Assembly: GCA_002291945.1 (NCBI GenBank)
Contig: DBAZ01000045.1
Span: forward strand, 1-22,779
DNA length: 22,779 bases
Reading direction: 5' to 3'
Source of the DNA: Tepidimonas sp. UBA997
GTDB taxonomy: Bacteria > Pseudomonadota > Gammaproteobacteria > Burkholderiales > Burkholderiaceae_C
The translations under genes and the position numbers were made by a program. Positions 5,465 to 14,483 of this stretch are shown one piece after another. Numbering within the stretch: position 1 is the first letter of the stretch; each line of letters begins with the position of its first letter. Below the pieces are notes generated by a model. That model was not told the origin of the DNA. It ran no database searches and saw only the letters and a program-made list of their open reading frames with translations.

Positions 5465-6565
5465 TCAGGCACCCGCAGGCTCGACCTGCAAGGTGCCGCG
5501 TCGGATCTGGTCGCGCTCCAGGCTCTCGAACAGCGCTTTGAAATTGCCTTCGCCAAAGCCTTCGTCGGCCTTGCGCTGGATGAATTCAAAGAACACCGGG
5601 CCGAGCAGGGTCTGGCTGAAAATCTGCAGCAGCAGGCGCTTGTCGCCGTTGGCGGTGGAGCCGTCCAGCAGGATGCCGCGAGCCTGCAGTTCGCCCACTG
5701 GTTCGCCGTGTCCGGGCAGGCGCTCTTGCAGCATTGTGTAATAGATGTCGTTGGGGGCGGTCATCAGCGGGATGCCGGCCATCTGCAAGGCATCCACGCT
5801 GGCGATGATGTCATCGGTCAGCAAGGCAATGTGCTGGATGCCTTCGCCGTTGAACTGCATCAGGAATTCTTCGATCTGGCCGGTGCCCTTGCCGCTTTCT
5901 TCGTTGAGCGGAATGCGGATCATGCCGTCGGGGGCCGTCATGGCGCGGCTGGTCAGGCCGGTGTATGCGCCTTTGATGTCGAAGTAGCGGATTTCGCGGA
6001 AGTTGAACAATTTTTCGTAGAAACCGCCCCAGTAGGCCATGCGGCCCCGATAGACGTTGTGGGTCAGGTGGTCGATCACCTTGAAGCCGTGGCCCACCGG
6101 GTTGCGGCTGGTCGGGTCTTCAAAGCCGGGCAGGAATTCGAAGTCGATGTCGTAAATGCTTTTGCCGTCTTCAAAGCGGTCGATCAGGTACAGCGGTGCA
6201 CCGCCGATGCCTTTGATGGCGGGCAGGCGCAGCTCCATGGGGCCGGTGGGAATGTCGATCGGCTGTGCCCCGAGCTCCAGAGCGCGGGCGTAGGCCTTGT
6301 GCGAGTCTTTCACGCGGAAGGCCAGACCGCAGGCGCTGGGGCCGTGCTCGCAGGCAAAATAGCCCGCCAGGCTCCTGGGTTCGCGGTTGACGATGAAGTT
6401 GATGCCGCCCTGGCGGTACAGCACCACGTCTTTGGAGCGGTGCTTGGCCACCAGCGTGAAGCCCATTTTTTCGAACAGGGGTTCCAGCAGGTGGTCGGTG
6501 GGGGAGGCGAATTCAACGAACTCAAACCCGCACAGGCCCATCGGGTTGTCAAACAGGTCAGCCAT
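5465..6565 (-). CDS. hppD: 4-hydroxyphenylpyruvate dioxygenase
   Basis: A 366-residue iron(II) oxygenase that converts 4-hydroxyphenylpyruvate to homogentisate, the second step of tyrosine breakdown. The metal ligands are seen as H166 (IDHLTHNVYRGRM), H245 (GIQHIALLTDDI) and E327 (PVFFEFIQRK), spaced as in the Pseudomonas enzyme. The C-terminal segment LLLQIFSQTLLGPVFFEFIQRKADEGFGEGNF is highly typical. The start at 6565 is supported by GGAGAT eight bases upstream on the minus strand. It is the first gene of the operon hppD-phhB-phhA and is divergent from an Lrp-type regulator; hmgA and maiA, needed to go beyond homogentisate, are not in the window. Confidence 0.97.
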   Translation of the reverse strand: MADLFDNPMGLCGFEFVEFASPTDHLLEPLFEKMGFTLVAKHRSKDVVLYRQGGINFIVNREPRSLAGYFACEHGPSACGLAFRVKDSHKAYARALELGAQPIDIPTGPMELRLPAIKGIGGAPLYLIDRFEDGKSIYDIDFEFLPGFEDPTSRNPVGHGFKVIDHLTHNVYRGRMAYWGGFYEKLFNFREIRYFDIKGAYTGLTSRAMTAPDGMIRIPLNEESGKGTGQIEEFLMQFNGEGIQHIALLTDDIIASVDALQMAGIPLMTAPNDIYYTMLQERLPGHGEPVGELQARGILLDGSTANGDKRLLLQIFSQTLLGPVFFEFIQRKADEGFGEGNFKALFESLERDQIRRGTLQVEPAGA

Positions 6566-6617
6566 GGCAACATCTCCGTACGATGCATTAAAGCCGAAAC
6601 TTTATGCCACTGTGGAC

Positions 6618-6664
6618 GCAATGGGATTGCATTTTTGGGGAGTGTTTGCCATGATATGTGCAAT
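6618..6664. promoter_or_regulatory. Candidate Lrp-type operator between hppD and its regulator
   Basis: The 134-base gap between the divergent genes contains the perfect inverted repeat GCAAT-GGG-ATTGC (6618-6630) and a third GCAAT at 6660-6664, roughly four helical turns away. Lrp/AsnC proteins bind short inverted repeats of this size in multiple phased copies. Good -35 and -10 boxes could not be assigned with confidence on either strand. Confidence 0.4.
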
Positions 6665-6699
6665 GAATTCAGACTAAATCAATTCCAGGAGATACATCA

Positions 6700-7170
6700 T
6701 TGCAGACAGTTGATTTGGATCAAACCGACCGCCGCATTCTGGCCCATTTGCAGGCCCATGGCCGCGCCACCAATCTCGAGCTGGCGGAGGCGGTGCATTT
6801 GTCGCCCGCACAGTGCAACCGGCGACACCGTCGCCTGGAAGATCGCGGCATCATCCAGCGCTACGAGGCCCGTCTGGATGCACAGCAGGTGGGCCTGGGC
6901 GTGCTGGCGTTTGTCTATGTGACGATGGAGCGCGGGCACATCCGCGAGGTGGTCAAGTTCCGCGACATGATCAGCACCCTGTCGCAGGTGCAGGAGTGCT
7001 ATGCCGTCACGGGCGACTTCGATTACGTGCTGAAAGTGGTGGCCCGCGACCTGAAAGCCCTGTCGGGTTTTCTGCTGGGTTCGCTGGCCCAGTTGCCGGG
7101 GGTCAACGGGGTGCGGTCGAGCGTGTGTCTGGATGAAGTGAAATGCACGAGCGCCCTGCCTCTGGAATGA
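6700..7170 (+). CDS. Lrp/AsnC family transcriptional regulator
   Basis: A 156-residue regulator. The start is a TTG at 6700, supported by AGGAG eight bases upstream. Residues 6-55 form the winged helix-turn-helix (LDQTDRRILAHLQAHGRATNLELAEAVHLSPAQCNRRHRRLEDRGIIQRY), and the C-terminal RAM ligand-binding domain (about 65-150) contains QVQECYAVTGDFDYVLKVVARDLKAL, with the conserved G-D-x-D-Y motif. Being divergent from hppD with a shared 134-base control region, it most likely activates or represses hppD-phhB-phhA in response to phenylalanine, tyrosine or a keto acid. This is inferred from position; the effector is not visible. The 3' end overlaps the next gene (ATGA at 7167-7170). Confidence 0.92.
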   Translation: MQTVDLDQTDRRILAHLQAHGRATNLELAEAVHLSPAQCNRRHRRLEDRGIIQRYEARLDAQQVGLGVLAFVYVTMERGHIREVVKFRDMISTLSQVQECYAVTGDFDYVLKVVARDLKALSGFLLGSLAQLPGVNGVRSSVCLDEVKCTSALPLE

Positions 7171-8498
7171 GACCTACCCTTGACCCGATGCTTCCCGTGG
7201 TGATCGTGGGCGGAGGCCCGGCCGGGCTGATGGCGGCTGAGCAGTTGAGCGCGGCTGGCTTGCCGGTACACCTGTTTGACGCCATGCCCACGGTGGGGCG
7301 TAAGTTCCTGCTGGCCGGCATTGGTGGCTTGAACCTGACCCACGCCGAACCGCTGCACCGTTTTCAGCAGCGCTACGGTGTAGCGGAACCAGTCTGCGCA
7401 CGCTGGCTGCAAGCCCTGTCGCCGCAGGGCGTGCGCGACTGGGCCGCTGGCCTGGGCATCGAGACCTTGGTCGGTTCGTCGCAACGGGTCTTTCCGACCG
7501 ACATGAAAGCCGCGCCGCTGCTGCGTGCCTGGCTGCAGCGCCTGCGGCACCCGGTGGCCGGTGCGCCGGTGGCGTTTCATACCCGCCATCGGTGGGACGG
7601 CACGCTGGAGCGTGTGGATGGCGTTGGCTATCGCCTGGCCTTCACCACGCCACATGGGTTCCAGACGGTTCAGACGCCACTGGTGTTGTTGGCGCTCGGT
7701 GGCGGCAGTTGGCCCACACTCGGGTCGGACGGCGCATGGCTGCCCTGGCTGGCCCGGCGTGGAGTGCCCTTGCAAGCCCTGCGGCCTGCAAATTGCGGCT
7801 TTGATGTAGCCATCGGGCCAGATCGGGGCTGGAGCGCGGTGCTGGCCAGTCGCCACGCCGGGCAGCCCCTCAAAGGAGTGACCCTGACCTTCACCGACGC
7901 CCAGGGCGAGGGGTTCACCCAGAAGGGCGAGTGTGTGCTCACCGCCACCGGGATCGAGGGCAGCCTGGTGTATGCCGCGTCGGCCCGCCTGCGCGACACG
8001 ATCGCCGCTCAGGGCCAAGTCACCGTGATGCTGAACCTGAAGCCGGACTGGACGCGAGAACGCTTGCTGCTGGCGTTGGAGGCGCCCTGGAAAGGCAAGA
8101 CCCTGACCCAGATTCTCAAGGGTCGGGTGGGTCTGCCCCCGGTCGCGGTGGCGCTGCTGCAGGAGCTGCTGCATCGCCCACCGAACAAGGCCAGTGCGCC
8201 CACAACCCGGCCCAGTGCCGAGCGCTTGGCCGACTGGGTGCAGGCGCTCCCGGTGACCCTGGCAGCGCCCCGGCCGCTGGAGGAGGCCATCAGCACGGCG
8301 GGCGGGGTGGCGCTCGACGGCTTGACCGACGACTTGATGCTCAAGACCCTGCCCGGGGTGTTCTGTGCCGGTGAAATGCTGGATTGGGAGGCCCCCACAG
8401 GGGGTTATCTGCTGACCGCCTGCCTCGCCAGCGGGCGGGTGGCTGGACAGGGGATGGTGGACTATGCGCACCGACGCCGGGTGGCTGTCGGCGAATGA
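7167..8498 (+). CDS. TIGR03862/BaiN (HI0933-like) family flavoprotein
   Basis: A 443-residue FAD-dependent oxidoreductase of the HI0933/BaiN/YhiN group, TIGR03862 type. The N-terminus has the dinucleotide-binding motif VVIVGGGPAGLMAAEQL (GGGPAG at residues 15-20), followed by the family hallmark VGRKFLLAGIGGLNLTHAE (43-61). The C-terminus closes the FAD site with GVFCAGEMLDWEAPTGGYLLTACLASGRVAG. Its physiological reaction is not established. The start at 7167 forms an ATGA overlap with the regulator's stop codon; an in-frame ATG at 7143 preceded by GGATGAAG would lengthen it by 8 residues. The arrangement suggests it is expressed with the regulator and not with the catabolic genes. Confidence 0.9.
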   Translation: MRPTLDPMLPVVIVGGGPAGLMAAEQLSAAGLPVHLFDAMPTVGRKFLLAGIGGLNLTHAEPLHRFQQRYGVAEPVCARWLQALSPQGVRDWAAGLGIETLVGSSQRVFPTDMKAAPLLRAWLQRLRHPVAGAPVAFHTRHRWDGTLERVDGVGYRLAFTTPHGFQTVQTPLVLLALGGGSWPTLGSDGAWLPWLARRGVPLQALRPANCGFDVAIGPDRGWSAVLASRHAGQPLKGVTLTFTDAQGEGFTQKGECVLTATGIEGSLVYAASARLRDTIAAQGQVTVMLNLKPDWTRERLLLALEAPWKGKTLTQILKGRVGLPPVAVALLQELLHRPPNKASAPTTRPSAERLADWVQALPVTLAAPRPLEEAISTAGGVALDGLTDDLMLKTLPGVFCAGEMLDWEAPTGGYLLTACLASGRVAGQGMVDYAHRRRVAVGE

Positions 8499-8607
8499 TC
8501 GCTGCCAGACAAGCGGTGGCGGCAAATCGTCGAGCTTGTCGGGGTTGTGGAAGCTGTCGTCCTTGAGTCCAAAGATGACATGGCTGACCTAGTTGTGGGA
8601 GGCGGTT

Positions 8608-8631
8608 TTCGGCAGTGTACGCCGGATTTTT
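8608..8631 (+). terminator. Possible terminator after the flavoprotein gene
   Basis: TTCGGC (8608-8613) pairs with GCCGGA (8621-8626), one G-U pair, loop of seven bases, followed by five Ts. The stem is short. It lies about 110 bases after the flavoprotein stop in a 198-base gap (8499-8696) that otherwise holds no convincing gene. On the minus strand this gap reads for about 30 codons as protein-like (VIFGLKDDSFHNPDKLDDL) with no start, possibly a remnant. Confidence 0.4.
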
Positions 8632-8696
8632 CACTCACAGCACGTTGTCGGGCTACGCCTCAGCTATTTGGCGGTTTGTTGTCGTGCGCCAGCGGC

Positions 8697-10112
8697 TTAT
8701 CCGCCTAGCACTCGCAGTACAACCGCGCGATTGTGCTCGATCGCCTGACGGACCTGCACCGCTGCGCGCTGCGCTTCAAAGGTCGAGCGTTCGGCATCCA
8801 GCCATTCCAGTCGGTTCGCCACCCCTCGTTCCCACAGGCCATGCACTCGACGCAGCCGTTCGGTTTCGGCCTGCAACAGGTAGGCTTGGGCTTGCCATTG
8901 CAGTTGCAGGCTTTCCCGGGCGTTCAGGGCTTCTTGTACTTCGGCGAACGCGGTCTGGATAGATTTTTGGTACTGTGCCATGGCGGCATCCCTGGCCGCC
9001 TCGGAAGCCTCCAACTGGGCACGATTGGCCCCGGCATTGAAAATTGGCAGCAGGGCTTGTGGGGCCAGCGTCCATCCCCATGTTCCGCCGCGCATGAGGT
9101 TGCCAAGGTCAGTGCTGGCCGATCCGAAACCGGCCGTTAGGGAAATTCTGGGGAAAAACGCAGCCCGGGCCGCGCCGATCTGGGCCTGTGTCGCGGCCAA
9201 TTGCCACTCTGCGGCTCGCACATCAGGGCGCTCCAGCAGAACCTCCGAGGGCAGGTTGGCTGGAACTTCCTGCAGTGCAAGGGGGCGGTCTGATTGTGCC
9301 GCCAGCAGGGACTCGGCCAACGGACGGCCCGGCGGCAAACCGACCATCGCAGTCAACTGAATCCGGGCTGCATCGCGCTGGCGTTGTTGCTCGGCAAAGA
9401 CGGTCCTGGCCTGTGCGATCAACCCCCGGGCTTGCCAGACGTCGATGTCGGAGACAGTTCCTTGGCGACGTCGGGCTTCAATCAGTTGGAGGGATTGCTC
9501 CCGGTTGTGCAGCACCTTTCGAGTAAGGTCAATCTGCGCTTCGGCCGCTTGTATGTCGATCCATGCATGGGCAACTCCTGCAATCAGGCTCCATCGGAGG
9601 GCGCGTTGCGCCTCTTGGGAGGACAGAAACTGAGCCAGACTGGCGTCCTGCAGATTTTGTAGACGCCCGAAGAAATCCAGCTCCCATTCGACGATCGATA
9701 GACCCACGGCGTACTGACTGGAACTCGATTCGGACCCGGCGATACCTTGCCGATTACCCGATATCATACCGGTGACGGTAGGTCTGCGGTCGGCTTCCCG
9801 AATTCTGAACTGAGCTTGTAACTGCCGTACCTGTGCCGCGGCCAGTTGCAGGTCCTGGCTGTTGTCCAGCGCCAATTGCACCAGGCTCAGCAAGCGTACA
9901 TCGGTGATGGCGGTTTGCCAGTCTACAGACTTGCCATCGGCCGATAGGGCGTCTGCCGTAGACCACTCGGCGGGCAACGACACGGCGGGCCGCTCGTACG
10001 GCTGACTGGTGGAGCAAGCGACCAATGACAACAACGCCAGTGGCGTCAGCCATCGAACTGCAAGGGTTAGGAGGCCACGATTCATTGGGTAGAAATCAGC
10101 CGTTTGCATCAT
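8697..10112 (-). CDS. OprM/NodT-type outer membrane channel lipoprotein (pump A)
   Basis: A 471-residue outer membrane factor that forms the trimeric exit duct of a tripartite efflux pump. The signal sequence LTPLALLSLVACSTS carries a lipobox (LVAC, Cys33), so it is lipid-anchored like OprM. Two repeats of the OEP domain follow: helical LVQLALDNSQDLQLAAAQVRQLQAQFRIREADRRPTV, and later LLERPDVRAAEWQLAATQAQIGAARAAFFPRISLTAGFGS, the signature of this family. The start region overlaps the last codons of the pump gene: GGAG precedes tandem ATGs at 10112 and 10109, while the later ATG at 10085 has no ribosome site. It is the last gene of the adaptor-permease-channel operon and may also serve pump B. 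Confidence 0.93.
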   Translation of the reverse strand: MMQTADFYPMNRGLLTLAVRWLTPLALLSLVACSTSQPYERPAVSLPAEWSTADALSADGKSVDWQTAITDVRLLSLVQLALDNSQDLQLAAAQVRQLQAQFRIREADRRPTVTGMISGNRQGIAGSESSSSQYAVGLSIVEWELDFFGRLQNLQDASLAQFLSSQEAQRALRWSLIAGVAHAWIDIQAAEAQIDLTRKVLHNREQSLQLIEARRRQGTVSDIDVWQARGLIAQARTVFAEQQRQRDAARIQLTAMVGLPPGRPLAESLLAAQSDRPLALQEVPANLPSEVLLERPDVRAAEWQLAATQAQIGAARAAFFPRISLTAGFGSASTDLGNLMRGGTWGWTLAPQALLPIFNAGANRAQLEASEAARDAAMAQYQKSIQTAFAEVQEALNARESLQLQWQAQAYLLQAETERLRRVHGLWERGVANRLEWLDAERSTFEAQRAAVQVRQAIEHNRAVVLRVLGG

Positions 10113-13100
10113 CTGCTCCAGTTTCTGTGCCGAGTTTCCGCTGAGAAACGACTTGCCGTGGGCGGCCCTTGAATAGGGTGCGTATGATCAAGAAGAACAT
10201 GGGTACAAAAAGCAACCCCAGGACGGCTGCGGCGATCATGCCCCCCATCACGCCGGTTCCGATAGCCCGTTGCGCTGCGGCCCCAGCGCCGCTGGCTATA
10301 AGCAGTGGAAGCACCCCGGCCGAGAATGCCAGCGACGTCATGACGATGGGGCGAAAGCGCAGGTGGGCCGCCTGGAGTGCTGCCATCAGGATGCTTTTGC
10401 CTTGAGTCTGCAGGTTCTTCGCGAACTCGATGATCAAAATGGCGTTTTTCGCCGCCAAGCCCATGGTGGTGATCAGCGCGATCTGGAAGTAGATGTCGTT
10501 TTCATAGCCACGACCGAGCGTGGCTAGCAATACACCCAGTATGCCCAGTGGTACCACCATGATCACGGACAGGGGAATGGTCCAGCTCTCGTACAGCGCG
10601 GCCAGGCAGAGGAACACGGCTAGCAGGGCAAAGCCATAGACGATCAAGGCTTGCGCACCAGCCAGTCGCTCTTCTCGCGATTGACCGCTCCATTCCATCC
10701 CGATGCCGGCTGGCAGTTGCGCTGTCAGACGTTCCACCTCCGCCATGGCGGTGCCTGAGCTGACGCCTGGTGCGGCTCCGCCGCTGATGCGCATTGCCGG
10801 GTAACCGTTGTAACGCACGGTTTGTATCGGTCCGACCGCCCAGCGTGTGCTTGCAAAGGCACTCAGCAAGACGGGTTGACCCCGATCGTTCGGAACCGAG
10901 AGGCGCAGCACATCGTCAGGGGTCATGCGCGCTGGTGCATCGGCCTGGAGGATCACGCGCTGGAGTCGACCGGTGCTGGGGAAGTCGTTCACGTAGGCGG
11001 TCCCCAGCGCAGTTCCGAGGGCGCTGGCGATGCGGTCAAACCCCACCCCAAGGGCGGCCGCTCGATCCCGGTCGATGTCGATCTGCAACTGCGATGCGTC
11101 TTCCAGACCGTCAGGCCGAACCTGCGCCAGCAGGGGGCTCTGGGCGGTCAGACCCAACAACTGATTGCGCGCTTGGAGTAAGGCATCGTGGCCTAGACCG
11201 GCGCGGTCTTGCAAGCGCAGCGTGAAGCCCGACGCCACCCCTAGTTCGGGGATCGCTGGTGGGCTGAGCGGGAAAATGAACGCATCACGAATACTCATGA
11301 GTGCGCCGAACGCACGCTGCGACACAGCGTGTGCGCTGTTTTCTGGCACCGAACGCTCCGTCCAGTCTGTGAGGGTGACAAAGGCCAAACCAGCGTTCTG
11401 CCCCTGACCCGAAAAGCTAAAACCCAGCACGCTCACCATATCTTGCACCTCCGGCTGAGCGAGCATGTAAGACTCCACCTGCTCCATCACGGCCAGCGTA
11501 CGTTCCTGCGTGGCACCGGCCGGCAACTGCACGTTCACCAGCAGAATGCCCTGATCTTCATCCGGCATAAAGCTGGTGGGCAGTCGGTTGTACAGCACCA
11601 CCACAGCCCCGATGATGGCCGCGTAAATGACTAGCATGCGCCCGGTTCTTCCGAGCCAGCGAGTCAGCCAGTTTCGGTAGCCTTTGGCTGTGCGTGCAAA
11701 ACCCCGGTTGAACCAGCCGAAAAATCCGCTTTGCCCTTGGCGTTTGGCACCCCCCATTGGTTTGAGCAACGTGGCACACATTGCAGGCGTGAGCGACAAG
11801 GCCATGAATGTGGAAAACACGATAGTCGCTATCAGCACTACCGCAAACTGCTGGTAGATGTTGCCAATGGAGCCTGAGAAAAATGCCAGAGGAGCAAACA
11901 CCGACAGCAGCACCACACTGGTGCCGATGACGGCACCCGAAATCTGCCCCATGGCCTTGCGTGTTGCCTCATTGGGCGAAAGCCCCTCGTCATGCATCAG
12001 GCGGTCTACATTTTCGACCACCACAATCGCGTCGTCCACCACGATGCCGATCACCAGCACCATGCCAAACATGGTCAACACGTTGATCGACAACCCGAGG
12101 GCTAGCAATACCCCGAACGCGCCAAGCAACGCAATCGGCACCACGATAGTTGGGATGACTGTGTATCGCCAGTTTTGCAGGAAAAGGAACATGACCAGAA
12201 ACACCAGAGCCACCGCCTGCAACAAGGTGATGACCACCTGCTGGATTGACAGCTTCACGAAGTTCGAGCTGTCATAAGGGATAGACCAGCTCATGCCTTC
12301 TGGAAAAAAAGCCTCCAGTTGTTGCAGGGTGTCTCGAACGGCCTCGGCCGTGGCCAGGGCATTCCCTTGGGACGATAACTGTACGCCGATGCCCGTCGCT
12401 GGCTGGCCGTTGAGCCGTGCGCTGGTGCCGTAGAATTCTGCCCCCCATTCCACCCGGGCGATGTCGCGCAGGCGGACCGTACCTTCGCCGCTGCGGGTGC
12501 GCAAGACCAGTTCCCCGAACGCTTGCGGGGTGGAAATCTGGCCTTGCACCACGACGGTTGCTGATAGTCCCTGCCCGGCGACTGCGGGCAAGGCACCGAT
12601 CTCTCCGGCAGCAATCAGGGTGTTCTGAGCCCGGATCGCTGCCATCACTTCGGTGCCACTCAGACCATAGGCCTGCAATTGCACCGGATCGATCCAGATC
12701 CGCATGGCTCGCTCCGCCCCGAAGAGTTGGGCTTGGCCCACTCCCTCGATGCGTTGCAGTGCCGGGACTACATGGCGGGCGGCGTAATCACCCAGCGCTT
12801 CTGGGCTCCAGGCTGGGTCACTGGAGGTCAGGATGGCAAACAACAGGAAGTTGGAGCGTGACTGATCGACCTGTACGCCTTGTTGGGTCACGACTGCAGG
12901 CAAGCGCGGGGTGACACGAGCCAGACGGTTTTGCACGTCCACCTGAGCCATCCGAATGTCGGTACTTGTTTCGAAACTCAGCGTCACCGTTCCCGAGCCA
13001 TTGGCTTGTGCGACGGATTCCATGTCGATCAGGCCTGGCGCCCCGTTCATCTCGCGTTCGATGACGGAGAGCACGCTTTCGTCCATGGCTCGGGCTGAAG

Positions 13101-13254
13101 CACCGGGGTAATGGGCCGTGATCACCAGGGAGGGAGGGGCCACTGGGGGGTAATGGGCGACGGGTAGTTGCGTGATTGCCACCAAACCGAAAACCATCAC
13201 GAACAGCGCAATCACCCAGGCAAAGATGGGCCGGTCGATGAAAAAATGGGCCAT
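10096..13254 (-). CDS. AcrB/MexB-type RND multidrug efflux permease (pump A)
   Basis: A 1052-residue inner membrane proton/drug antiporter of the HAE-1 group. The N-terminus MAHFFIDRPIFAWVIALFVM is diagnostic. Twelve membrane segments and two large periplasmic loops are as in AcrB. The proton relay is intact: D407 and D408 in GIVVDDAIVVVENV, at the same numbers as in AcrB, and a Lys at 936 in GLAAKNAILIIEFAK. The phenylalanine-rich drug pocket cannot be judged by eye. The start at 13254 is chosen because the family begins there; a longer frame upstream only overlaps the adaptor gene. It follows the adaptor by 10 bases and overlaps the channel gene by 17, so all three are co-translated. Confidence 0.97.
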   Translation of the reverse strand: MAHFFIDRPIFAWVIALFVMVFGLVAITQLPVAHYPPVAPPSLVITAHYPGASARAMDESVLSVIEREMNGAPGLIDMESVAQANGSGTVTLSFETSTDIRMAQVDVQNRLARVTPRLPAVVTQQGVQVDQSRSNFLLFAILTSSDPAWSPEALGDYAARHVVPALQRIEGVGQAQLFGAERAMRIWIDPVQLQAYGLSGTEVMAAIRAQNTLIAAGEIGALPAVAGQGLSATVVVQGQISTPQAFGELVLRTRSGEGTVRLRDIARVEWGAEFYGTSARLNGQPATGIGVQLSSQGNALATAEAVRDTLQQLEAFFPEGMSWSIPYDSSNFVKLSIQQVVITLLQAVALVFLVMFLFLQNWRYTVIPTIVVPIALLGAFGVLLALGLSINVLTMFGMVLVIGIVVDDAIVVVENVDRLMHDEGLSPNEATRKAMGQISGAVIGTSVVLLSVFAPLAFFSGSIGNIYQQFAVVLIATIVFSTFMALSLTPAMCATLLKPMGGAKRQGQSGFFGWFNRGFARTAKGYRNWLTRWLGRTGRMLVIYAAIIGAVVVLYNRLPTSFMPDEDQGILLVNVQLPAGATQERTLAVMEQVESYMLAQPEVQDMVSVLGFSFSGQGQNAGLAFVTLTDWTERSVPENSAHAVSQRAFGALMSIRDAFIFPLSPPAIPELGVASGFTLRLQDRAGLGHDALLQARNQLLGLTAQSPLLAQVRPDGLEDASQLQIDIDRDRAAALGVGFDRIASALGTALGTAYVNDFPSTGRLQRVILQADAPARMTPDDVLRLSVPNDRGQPVLLSAFASTRWAVGPIQTVRYNGYPAMRISGGAAPGVSSGTAMAEVERLTAQLPAGIGMEWSGQSREERLAGAQALIVYGFALLAVFLCLAALYESWTIPLSVIMVVPLGILGVLLATLGRGYENDIYFQIALITTMGLAAKNAILIIEFAKNLQTQGKSILMAALQAAHLRFRPIVMTSLAFSAGVLPLLIASGAGAAAQRAIGTGVMGGMIAAAVLGLLFVPMFFLIIRTLFKGRPRQVVSQRKLGTETGADDANG

Positions 13255-13264
13255 GGTCGATCGT

Positions 13265-14437
13265 TCAGTGTGCGCTGCCAGCCGGTGTCCAGGGCACAGC
13301 CTTGACTGGGCCGTTGCCAAAGAGCTTCTGGAAGCCGTCAACCATGACTTGTTCGCCCTCGGACAGGCCTGCCACCACCAGCCATTGATTGCTGCGCTGT
13401 CCACCCACGGTAACCGAACGCGGTGCCACCATGCCATCCAGTCCGACCACCGTGACGCGGTCCCCTTCGGCTGTACGTGTCACCGCTTGTTGTGGGAGCC
13501 AGACTGCCTGGGGAATCACCGACTGGGCCATGCGCACGCGGACAAACAGGCCCGGAAGCAAGCGCTTGTCAGGGTTTGGCAATTCGGCGCGCAGGATGAC
13601 TTCACCCGTCTGCTCGCTAACGCTGGCCTCGGTGAATAGGAGTCGCCCAGGAATCGGGTAGGCCTGCCCGTCTTCTGTGATGATCTGCACCTCGATGACC
13701 TGACGGCGGGTAGCCACTCCTGTCTGCTGGTTTTGTGCCAGTCGCAATGCCTCTCGCGCAGGCTGGTTGAAGTTCACAAATAGGGGATCAATCTGTTGGA
13801 TGACCGCCAATGGGGTTGGGTCAGACTGCCCCACCAAAGCGCCTTCAGTTGCAAGTGCGCGGCCGATGCGGCCGCGGATCGGGGCGGTGACATTGGCATA
13901 GCTGCGTTGCAGCGCCGCCTGGTTGACGGCTGCCTGGGCCACAGCCCGCTCAGCATCGGCCAATGCAACGGCCGCCTCTGCATTGGCCACAGTTTCCTCG
14001 CTGACGGCACCCTCTTTCAGAAGGGGCCGGAAACGATCCCGTTGGGCTACGGCTTGCGTCCATTGCGCTTGCGCACGGGCCCACTGGCCTTGTGCAGCCG
14101 CCAGCGCCACGTCATAGGGAGCGGGGTCAATGCGGAATAACGTCTGCCCGGCGTGCACGTCGCTGCCTTCCTGGAATAGCCGTTCTTGGACGATGCCTGT
14201 GGCCTGCGCTCTGACCTGGGCCACGCGGGAGGCTTCCAGCCTGCCGGTGTACACCTGCTCAAGGGAAACAGCGTCGAGCCGGATGTTGATCACCCCCACT
14301 TCCACGGCGGGTATACCTGATGGCGCTGCGGTGGCGAGCGCATCAGGTTGCTTGCAGCCCGCAATCCCGATGGAGACGACGATGAAAACGGGCAAGATCC
14401 AGAGGCATCGGCGGACGCGGTTGTTGGATGTGTGCAT
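13265..14437 (-). CDS. AcrA/MexA-type periplasmic adaptor lipoprotein (pump A)
   Basis: A 390-residue membrane fusion protein linking the RND permease to the outer membrane channel. A signal peptide with lipobox GIAGC (Cys28) is followed by the usual order: barrel strands (EQVYTGRLEASRVAQVRAQATGIVQERLFQEGSDVHAGQTLFRIDP), an alpha-helical hairpin (about 108-170), the returning lipoyl half (LQRSYANVTAPIRGRIGRALATEGALV), then the beta-barrel and membrane-proximal domains (LLPGLFVRVRM). GAGG lies about ten bases upstream of the ATG. It is the first gene of the pump A operon. Its promoter overlaps the operator at 14488-14511, placing it under the divergent TetR-type repressor. Confidence 0.95.
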   Translation of the reverse strand: MHTSNNRVRRCLWILPVFIVVSIGIAGCKQPDALATAAPSGIPAVEVGVINIRLDAVSLEQVYTGRLEASRVAQVRAQATGIVQERLFQEGSDVHAGQTLFRIDPAPYDVALAAAQGQWARAQAQWTQAVAQRDRFRPLLKEGAVSEETVANAEAAVALADAERAVAQAAVNQAALQRSYANVTAPIRGRIGRALATEGALVGQSDPTPLAVIQQIDPLFVNFNQPAREALRLAQNQQTGVATRRQVIEVQIITEDGQAYPIPGRLLFTEASVSEQTGEVILRAELPNPDKRLLPGLFVRVRMAQSVIPQAVWLPQQAVTRTAEGDRVTVVGLDGMVAPRSVTVGGQRSNQWLVVAGLSEGEQVMVDGFQKLFGNGPVKAVPWTPAGSAH

Positions 14438-14483
14438 GTTGGAAGCGCCTCGACGGTTTGGCGAGTGTTGAAGGAATGAATGT

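Noticed and set aside
5708..6922. Plus-strand open frame of 404 codons
   Set aside because: Antisense to hppD and overlapping the Lrp-type gene in another frame; shadow of GC-rich coding sequence.
7023..8525. Minus-strand open frame of 500 codons
   Set aside because: Antisense to the flavoprotein; Gln/His/Arg-rich with no domain.
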